DNA from: CAYRPN01 sp964426135
GTDB taxonomy: Bacteria; Planctomycetota; Phycisphaerae; Phycisphaerales; Phycisphaeraceae
Reading direction: 5' to 3'
Assembly (NCBI GenBank): GCA_964426135.1
Contig: CAYRPN010000142.1
Span: 1-14,576 of the forward strand
Length of the DNA: 14,576 bases
Part shown: piece by piece, positions 1 through 7,800 of the stretch
Position numbering within the stretch: position 1 is the stretch's first letter
Layout of the letters: every line of letters starts with the position of its first letter
Program-made: the position numbers and the translations under genes
Notes under the pieces: model-generated
What the model saw: only the letters and a program-made list of their open reading frames with translations
What the model was told of the DNA's origin: nothing
Databases searched by the model: none

Positions 1-528
1 TGGCCGCCTTCGACCTCCAGATTGTACACCGTCACGCCTTGCGAGCGCGCTTCGACCTGCGATGCGGTGAGCGTGACGAATGAGCCGTCCGGTTGCAGCA
101 GCGTGTCGCCGATCTGGAGTGCATCCGCGCGCGTCCAACCACGATCCACCACGAAGAACGGGTGTTCGTCCGTTGTGTTCAGCGTCGTCGTCGCTCCGTC
201 CGCGCCAACGATGTCCACCACACGCAACTGCGTGACCGTCTTCACGAACACCTGCGTGACCCGCCGCAACGTCGGCGGTGCGCTCGGATCGTTCTCATCG
301 CCAGCCAGGACGTAATCGCCTTCGCGGATGTCTTCGATGTTGCGAGTGATGGCCTGGCCGCCCCCGGGGGTCTCGTCGAAGCCGACGATCACCTGGGTTC
401 CGGCTTCGAAGCAAGCCTTGAAGTACTTGCCGAGCTTTCTGCCCAGCACCGGCAGCAGCGCGAGGTAGTCGCCCACGCCGCCTTCGCCGTTGACGATGTT
501 GTAGATGGCCTGGCCGACGCCGATCGCG
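1..528 (-). repeat. Direct repeat, orphan copy (pretoxin/HINT)
   Basis: Partner of 1899-2426, same orientation, 525 of 528 bases identical by direct reading. It begins 37 bases after the immunity stop codon and continues past the left edge. Together with the other copy it brackets the toxin tip and immunity gene, so recombination between the two would excise 1,898 bp. Confidence 0.97.
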
Positions 529-584
529 GTGCAGAAATAAAGCCAATGTGTCGCGCGCGCCCCGATTAGATGTAAGCGCGCCAA
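1..584 (-). CDS. Orphan pretoxin/HINT module (silent toxin cassette), runs off left edge
   Basis: Reading leftwards from 528, this frame encodes the same sequence as residues 4038-4212 of the giant protein: the end of the hydrophobic pretoxin region, the HINT Cys (codon 413-411) and the TxxH block (TTDEH). It is still open at base 1, just before the expected HTYFV and VHN blocks, so its own toxin tip lies beyond the window. It differs from the main copy at three bases, giving N for S4154 and D for N4165. It lacks the stalk and has no convincing start. In-frame TTG at 584 and GTG at 608 and 653 lie inside the immunity gene without a clear ribosome site, so I use 584 only as a nominal limit. 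Upstream of the repeat the frame reads HWLYFCT, unrelated to the main protein. It is probably an unexpressed donor module; a truncated pseudogene is the alternative. Confidence 0.75.
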   Translation of the reverse strand, partial: MARLHLIGARATHWLYFCTAIGVGQAIYNIVNGEGGVGDYLALLPVLGRKLGKYFKACFEAGTQVIVGFDETPGGGQAITRNIEDIREGDYVLAGDENDPSAPPTLRRVTQVFVKTVTQLRVVDIVGADGATTTLNTTDEHPFFVVDRGWTRADALQIGDTLLQPDGSFVTLTASQVEARSQGVTVYNLEVEGG

Positions 585-1372
585 TTGAAAATGATGCCTG
601 CTTCCCACAACACCTGACGTACGTGCGGAATACTCGAGCCAGGCACCGCCCACAGCGTCATTCCGTCGCTGATTGGAATCAGCGTGCCCCGGGTCACATC
701 TGACTCAATCCAACTATGCAGTGTCATGCTGCCGACTCGCCTCCTCATGGCAGGACTCGTGAGGAAGTTCCATGGAAACACGTCTCGGATAATTCCATCC
801 TTGTAAACCTTCTCATGGCATCCGACATCGCCCCACCGAGCTATTGCCATGATTTCCTCTTCAAGCTCGGGTTTATCATCGCCAGATTCTTCACACAACC
901 CCCCCGGCAGTCCTAAAGCATACCAGTATGGCGACCACTTCCATGGGCGGTAATAGCCTATTCCATAGACAGGATGAAGTAGATCGACAAGTTCCCTTGC
1001 AACAGGGAGCAACGAGCCACTTGTTAAAGTGCAGTGGGATCTCTCTGCTACCAACACCAGCTCATTCGAATAGGTGCAACAGAATACGTGGCCGTAAGTT
1101 GGTATACTCGTATCGGGGTCCACGTGTACCATTTCAAATCCCCGCGCCCCTCGAAAGCCACGTCGCTGCGTTCCGGCCAACACCGATGCGAACCGTTCCA
1201 GCTTACCTGACTTAGCCGAATACGCAACGTAGCCGACAGTTGGAGGCCGCCCAATCGAATGTGCAAAGTCCCTTACGAAGTTAAACAACTTGCCAAACCT
1301 GGTTCCTTGTACTCTGCCGCCCCCGTAAAACGCCAGAGCAACGCCATCGCTTTGAATACGTGTTGATCCCAT
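566..1372 (-). CDS. Putative cognate immunity protein, 268 aa, family not recognised
   Basis: ATG at 1372-1370 and TAA at 568-566. It starts 18 bases after the toxin stop on the same strand, behind a good ribosome site, so the two are almost certainly co-transcribed. Position immediately behind a HINT-toxin C-terminus is the usual place for the immunity gene. I see no signal peptide or membrane segment, so the product should be cytosolic, as needed against a nuclease acting on cytoplasmic nucleic acid. Visible features are a Gly-rich start (YGGGRVQGTRF), an aromatic run near residues 140-155 (GIGYYRPWKWSPYWYALG), an acidic helix (KPELEEEI), a DVFPWNFL segment and a C-terminus typical of a small alpha/beta fold (TLWAVPGSSIPHVRQVL, ending WRAYI). 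Length and tail loosely recall Imm52-type proteins, but I cannot assign a family. GC is low for the locus: 32 of 60 at 781-840 and 27 of 60 at 841-900. Confidence 0.85.
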   Translation of the reverse strand: MGSTRIQSDGVALAFYGGGRVQGTRFGKLFNFVRDFAHSIGRPPTVGYVAYSAKSGKLERFASVLAGTQRRGFRGARGFEMVHVDPDTSIPTYGHVFCCTYSNELVLVAERSHCTLTSGSLLPVARELVDLLHPVYGIGYYRPWKWSPYWYALGLPGGLCEESGDDKPELEEEIMAIARWGDVGCHEKVYKDGIIRDVFPWNFLTSPAMRRRVGSMTLHSWIESDVTRGTLIPISDGMTLWAVPGSSIPHVRQVLWEAGIIFNWRAYI

Positions 1373-1380
1373 CGCTGATG

Positions 1381-1385
1381 CTTCC
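1381..1385 (-). promoter_or_regulatory. Ribosome binding site of the immunity gene
   Basis: On the minus strand GGAAG (1385 to 1381) is followed by eight bases and then the ATG at 1372. It lies in the 18-base gap after the toxin stop, which supports this start and translation as part of the toxin operon. I see no promoter or terminator in the gap. Confidence 0.6.
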
Positions 1386-1390
1386 GTGTG

Positions 1391-1846
1391 TTATGCGACA
1401 ATCTGGCCTAGCACGTTAATCACGTTCCCAATTCCGCGTGTTGCTGCTGGAACACTCTTGAGTGCAAGATCGACTCTTGCTCTAAGGGCGAGCTTGCGAT
1501 CGCTATCCGACAAGACCTCCCACACATCGACTATGCCATTCTTCCGCACCCCGATGATATCGGGTATTCCTCCTCGCTTCGCCAAGCCACCCGTTGCCGT
1601 TCGCACGCTCCGCTGCACGGTGAAGTACGTATAATCATGCTTTGTCGCCTGCTTCTTGATAAGGTCGTACATCGCCTTCGCATGCCCGCTCGTGGCCGAT
1701 GACGCGCGACCTGCCTGCCCCACGACGATCACCGCCTTCCCATTCACATCGCTAATCGTCCGCCAAGTCATGTTCGAGCGATACTTCGGAATCAGCGTCG
1801 ATCCGCGGGCCTTGAGAGTCTTGACCAGCCCCGTGTAGAAATTCGC
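1391..1846 (-). other. C-terminal toxin tip, probable PD-(D/E)xK-like nuclease (residues 4231-4381)
   Basis: 151 residues after the HINT cleavage site. The predicted order is a helix (GHAKAMYDLIKKQA), a strand (YTYFTVQR), then a GGIPDIIGV strand, a turn RKNG and a VDVWEVLSDSD strand, followed by a long helix (RKLALRARVDLALK). This is the core layout of restriction-endonuclease-fold toxins, with Asp4326 and Glu4340 as the acidic pair. The Lys expected two residues after the Glu is absent (EVLS). Some toxin nucleases of this fold carry EVxS at this point, so activity is still plausible. Lower GC than the rest of the gene (27 of 60 at 1621-1680) marks it as the exchangeable part. The nuclease call is from pattern only. 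Confidence 0.6.
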
Positions 1847-4800
1847 ATTATGCACCCAGACCGCCGCCCCGCTCGTCCCGTCATCGACGAAGTACGTGTG
1901 GCCGCCTTCGACCTCCAGATTGTACACCGTCACGCCTTGCGAGCGCGCTTCGACCTGCGATGCGGTGAGCGTGACGAATGAGCCGTCCGGTTGCAGCAGC
2001 GTGTCGCCGATCTGGAGTGCATCCGCGCGCGTCCAACCACGATTCACCACGAAGAACGGGTGTTCGTCCGTCGTGCTCAGCGTCGTCGTCGCTCCGTCCG
2101 CGCCAACGATGTCCACCACACGCAACTGCGTGACCGTCTTCACGAACACCTGCGTGACCCGCCGCAACGTCGGCGGTGCGCTCGGATCGTTCTCATCGCC
2201 AGCCAGGACGTAATCGCCTTCGCGGATGTCTTCGATGTTGCGAGTGATGGCCTGGCCGCCCCCGGGGGTCTCGTCGAAGCCGACGATCACCTGGGTTCCG
2301 GCTTCGAAGCAAGCCTTGAAGTACTTGCCGAGCTTTCTGCCCAGCACCGGCAGCAGCGCGAGGTAGTCGCCCACGCCGCCTTCGCCGTTGACGATGTTGT
2401 AGATGGCCTGGCCGACGCCGATCGCGTCGTAGATCAGGAACCCGACGCGCACCGCCAGCAGCGGCGCGCAGAGCGTCGAGAGATAGAACGCCACCGCGGT
2501 CTTGATGATGTCCCCGGCGATCTCGCCCACCGCGTAGGCGGCGGAGTTGGGGTTGGAGTAGAACGCGCCTTTGATGGTGCCGAAGGACAGGCTGTCGATC
2601 AGGCCGCCGGTGAAATCCTGCGCCGCCATGACGGCGTAAAGGGAGTCGCTGCTGAGTCCGCTGAAGATCCGCTGCTGGCTGAGGCCCACGGCGTAGTTCG
2701 CCTCGTCCATGGTGGCCCTGACGTGCTCTGCCTGCGCGATGCGCATCGTGGCAATAGTCGCGCGCACGTCCTGTGTCGATTCGTAGTTGCCTCGCAGTCG
2801 GTGCAGCAGCGCCAGCGACGTGCCGCTAGTGATGGCGGCGGCCTGCTGGAGCATGGCCAGACCGGTGGCGGGTGCTGAGCCTGGCGCGGGGGCGGGTGCG
2901 TCGGCGGGCGGTGAGTAAACGGGCGAGCCGGCGGCGACCAAGGCGTACTCCGCAAGCGCCAGGGCGCGCTTGACGGTCAGGTCAGCCCGTTCCAGAGCCA
3001 GCGCCAGCACCCGGTCGGCGGCGGCCTGGGCGGAGAGGAATGTTTTGCCGGCGGCGCGGGCGGCGACAGCCCAGGTGTGGAAGTGATCGCCGGCAGCCTC
3101 GAGGCGGGCCTCGGCGGCGTCAGCGACCGTGCTTTCATGCTGCTGCTGCGCCTGCGCCAGGGCCTCGTGCCAGACGGAGGCCGCGGCGGTTTCGGCCACA
3201 AGCAACGCGGCATCGGCGGCGGAGATGCCGGCGAGCAGCGCGCTCTCCGCCGCGGCGATCGCGGTGGCGGCAGCGGCGGTCGCGACCGAGTCGTCGGCGA
3301 TGGCGGCAGCGGAGGCGGCGTCGATGGCGATGACGCGGGCACTCTCCGCGGCGATCGTGGTCGAGGCGAACTGAACGCGGGCGTCGGCCTCGCTTCGCAC
3401 CAACTGATCCACGGACGAGGCGAGCGCCAGCCCGTACGCCCGGTGGGCCTGGGCATCAGCGGACTGGGCGACGCTGTCCGCGGCAAGGGCCTGCGTCTGC
3501 GCCGACGCTTCCGCCGCCGTGACATCGGTCAGCCAGTCGGCAGCGGCCGCGGCGAACGCGGTGGTGTGGGCGGCGCGGGCGGCGGCGAGGGACGCGGCGT
3601 AGCCGGATTCCGCCGCGGCTTGGGCGGCGAGATGGCGGGCGTGCGCGGTGCCCTGGGCATCGGCCCAGGCATCGATGGCAGCGGCGCGGGCGGCGGCGAT
3701 GTCGGCCTCCCGCGCGATTTCCGTCGGCGCGGCGTTTATCGCCAGGTCTGACGCCGCCAAGGCGACGGTCTGGATGAAGGATTCCCCGGCGGTGACCACC
3801 GCCTGACTGTAGGCGGTGCGGGCGGCGAGCAGCGCATCGGTCGCATCGGCCTGCGCATCAGCGCCGGCTTGGGTGCGGGCGATCAGGGCATCGCCCAGCG
3901 CTTCGGCGTAACCGTCCTGCGCGGCTTCATTGGCCAGTGCGAGCGTGGAGCCGGCGAGAGTCTGCGCCACGGCGAAGCCGTGCTGAGCGGCGGCGACGGC
4001 GGTGGACCAGTTCGTTCCCGCCGCCGACTGGCCGGCGCGAAGCTGCTCGGCGGACTGGCGAAGGGTCTGGTCGAACTGCGACAGGGCGGACGTTTCGGCC
4101 TGGCGGCGCGCGTTCTGTGCCTGTCGACTCGCCAGGCTGAACGCCGCATCGGCGTCCGCTGCGTCATCGGCGAATTCCCGACCGGCGGCGGCTTGGGCGA
4201 TTTGCCAGTCCTTGACCGCCTGCGAGTAAGTCGACTCGCGGTCGAAGGCCGCCAAGACCACGGCCGTCTGATAGGTTGCCGCCGCGTCGATGCCCTGAAT
4301 GTTGAAGCTGGTGGCGCCCGGCTGGCCGGCGGGCGGTTCGCTCGCGGCGGCGGTCATGATCTGGGCGAACTCCAGATCGGCGGCAGCGAAGGTAGTGACC
4401 ATCAGGGTATAAGCGCTCGCCACGGAATTGGAGAGCGTGACGGAATGAGTCTCGACTGCGGTGTGGTAGGTGGAAAAGGCCGCGAGCATGCTGGCCTCGG
4501 CCGCGTTGAGTAGTGCGATGTGATTGAGGCGGTATTGTTCGGCTGCGGCAGTCCAGAAATTCTCGGCCTCGGCGATTTCCGCCGCGGTGTTCTTCTTCAT
4601 CGCCAGATAAAGATCGAGATTGTTGCGCAGCGCCCGATCGGGATAGCGCAGCCCCGCCTTGAACGTCTCCTCCGCCTGTTTCAGGCTCGCCGTCAGCGCT
4701 TCGCGCAGCGGCTTGGTGTCGTTGGCCATCGTCGTCTCGGCGGCCTTGGTGTTGAGCTGGTAGGCCTCGGCGGCGGTGCGGATGGCGGCGGCGCGCTGCT

Positions 4801-7800
4801 GGATGGCGGCGAAGGTTTCGGTTTCGCCGGCGGTCCAGGCGGCGCGCACGGTCTGGCTGAGGGCGGCGCCGGCGGCGGTGACCGCGGAGGCGAAGGCGGC
4901 GTCGGCGGCGACCGCGGCGGTGTCCAGCGTGGCGGCGGCGGATGCCAGGGCGGCGTCGAGCGCGGCGCCGGCGGCGGTCAACTGCGCGCTTCGAGCGGCG
5001 AACGCGGCGCTGGCGGCGGCCTCGTACTGCTCATGGGCGGCGCGTTCGGCGGCGGCCAGGGCGGCGGCGGCGGCGCGGGCCTGCTGCTGGAATGCCGCCT
5101 GGGCGGAAACCGACGCCGCGTCGTACGCCCCGGCTGCCGCGGCGAGCCCTGCATCCAAGGCGCCGCGGGCCGAGTCCATCGCCGCGTGGAAGGCGTTCTG
5201 CGCGGTTTCGATTCGTTGGGCGAACACGGCGGTGGCGGCGGCGCTGGCGGCGTGGAACACCTGATCCGCGGCGCGCTGCGCCTGGTCGAACGCCTGCTGG
5301 GCGGCCCCGACCGCGGCGGACTGCGCGACCCGGGCGGATTCCAGCGCGGCCCGCAGGACGGACTCGCCTCGCATCACCGCGGCGTCGTAGCCGGCTTCCG
5401 CCAGGGCGATGGACTGGCGATAGCCGGCCTCGATCGCGGCGGCGGCGGCCAGATACTGGGGCGAGTCGTTGACATCGAGGGCGCCGGTCAGGTGCGCGTC
5501 GGGGCCGCCCGGCGCAGCCTGGTAGTCCGCCAAGGCGGACGCCATGGCTGCGCTTCGCGTGGCCTCGGCGACGGCCAGGCCGGCGGCGCGGGCAGTGCCG
5601 GCGGCGGCGGCGGCGGCGGCGAACGAGGCATGGGCCTGGGCGACGGCGGCGACGAGCGTGGATTCGACGGCATCCATCGCCGCCTTGAGCGCGGCGCGGC
5701 TGGCGCGGATCGCCGCGTCACGCGCGCCGGCGGCATCCGCGTCGGCCTGGCGATGGTCGGCTTCGAGCTGGTTGACGGTGGACTGGTACAGCGCGTAGGC
5801 CGAGGCTTCGGCAGCGGCAAACGCGACATTCGCCTGTTCTTCGGCCTGGCGGAGCTGGGCGTCCACCTGCTGCCGCGCGAGGCGCAGCGACTGTTCAGCC
5901 TGGGCGACCGCCGCCGCGTGCGTCGATTCATCACCATCGATCGCCGCCTGCCGCGACGACAGTGCGGCGGTGACGGCACTTTCATAAACCAGCCCCGCCG
6001 ACGCCTCCGCCTGCCACCGAGCGATGGCGGCGGTGCGTTCGGCGGCTTTCTGCGCCTGGTCTGATTCCCGTTCCTGCTTCAGTTCGTTGTCGGCGGTGGT
6101 CAGGAGCGCCGTGAGCAACTGCTGCCGCGAGGTCGACAGGGCTGCAACGTGGGCGCCGGCGGCGGTGGCGGCGGTGGTTTCGAACTGGCGATAGGCGTCA
6201 TACTGGGCCTGCTGCCGGGCCTCCAGAGGCGCGCGCGACGCGGATATCTCGGTGTTGCGGGCACTGGTGAGCGTTTCTTCATGCGTACGCTCCGCCTGGC
6301 GCAGCGCCAGCAGTTCCGTTGAATCGGAAGGCAGCGGCACGAGATGGAGGTGGACCAGATTGCTCAGGCCGGCGCCATCGCTCGCCTTGTAGGTGAACAC
6401 GGCGCCTTGGGGAGTCAGACCGGTGACGCGCAGGCCGTCGGCGGCCAGCGTCGCTCCCGCGTTGCTCAACACTTCCCCGACAAAGATGAGCGCATCGGAA
6501 TCCGCGTCGCTGTCGTTGGCCAGCGGGGTGATCGCCACTTCCGTCTGGTTGGCGAAATAGTAGAAAGTATCCTCCTTCGCCACCGGCGCGGCGTTGCCGA
6601 CGTCGATGATGACCGTCGCGGGCGCACTGGTGGCGACGCCATCGCTGATCGTGTATTTGAACTCGACGCGGCCGACGAAGGTCGGCGCCGGCTTGTAGCG
6701 GAATGATCCGCCTTCCATCGTCAGGACGCCGGCGGCGCCGGAATCGGGCACGCCGTAACCGGGGACGACTCGGAACGATCCGCTGACCAGACTGACGTCC
6801 ATCTTGTCGTAGGGATTGGCGTCGAAATCGTTGGCGGTGAGGCCGTTGCCCGCGGCCGTGGAAACCATCAGTCTTCCGCCGCGGTTGACGGAGTAGTAAT
6901 CCGGACTGGCGAACGGCGTCGAGTTGGTCACATTCAACAGCACCGTGGCCTCGTTGCTGGACGCGTTTCCATCGAGCAGGCGATATTTGAAGCTGGTGGT
7001 GTAGGTTGAGTTGGGTTCCGGAACATAGGAGAACACGCCACCTTTCATAAGCGAAAGGGTGCCGCGGAGCGGAGCGGACACCAACTCCACCGTCAGCGAA
7101 TCATCGTCGGCATCCAGACCGCTGTGTCCGACCAGAATCGTCGAGTCGAACGACTGCGTCGGATCCCACAGCGGCTGCGTGTCTTGCGGCGCCACCAGCA
7201 GCGAGGTGTCGTGTACCAGCGAATAGGAACGATCGTAGGCGAACGGCGCGCGGTTGGTGCTGTTCAAATACACGTCGACCGGATCGGTCACGCCCAGGCC
7301 GTCGGACAGGCGATATCTGAAGGTGTCCCCTCCGACATAGTTCGGGTTGGGGGTATAGAGGAATGCTCCGTTGCTTTTCAATTCGAGGGTGCCATTCGCC
7401 GGCGCCTGCGTCAGTTCAACGGTGACCGGATCGCCCTCGGGATCCGGCGCGTCGTTCGCCAGGACGCCGTTTTCGGCGCTGACGGCGAGGACACCGGTGG
7501 GACTGAAGGAGTAACTGTTTGAAAGAGCAAGGGGCAGGCTGTTGGACACATGCAGGTGCGCTGTGTGCGTGGAACTGACATCGATGCCGTCGGTGTACCG
7601 GAAGGTGAAGCTGTCGGAACCGATGAACCCCGCCGCCGGCGTGTACGTGAATCCGCCGGCGGGATTCATCACGAGCGAGCCCTGGACCGGACCATCGACG
7701 ATCTGGACCGAGATCGAATCGCCGTCGATGTCCTGTTCGTGCGGCAGCAGTCCGTTTGCCGGCTCGACATGCAGCGAGCGATCGTGCGTGGCGCTGTAGA

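Noticed and set aside
295..546. Minus-strand frame starting TTG at 546 beside the orphan module
   Set aside because: It is in a different register from the orphan HINT frame and gives an Arg-rich product without domain features.
529..565. Terminator between the immunity gene and the orphan module
   Set aside because: The 37 bases hold a CG-rich run but no stem-loop followed by a T run in the direction of transcription.
1847..2311. Self-splicing intein
   Set aside because: The HINT domain lacks a Cys, Ser or Thr after the terminal Asn (Ala follows), sits just before a toxin tip, and has no homing endonuclease insert.
1991..2878. Plus-strand frame of 295 codons over HINT, with a shorter twin at 93-569
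   Set aside because: The twin exists only because the HINT region is duplicated. No family resemblance, and both are antisense to a well-supported domain.
4740..5660. GGC/GCG triplet-rich DNA as a simple-sequence repeat or CRISPR-like array
   Set aside because: No constant unit with spacers. It is explained by alanine codons of the rod on the minus strand.
4520..6064. Plus-strand open frame of 514 codons, Gly/Arg-rich
   Set aside because: Antisense shadow of the GCG/GCC-rich alanine rod. The glycine runs are the reverse reading of alanine codons.
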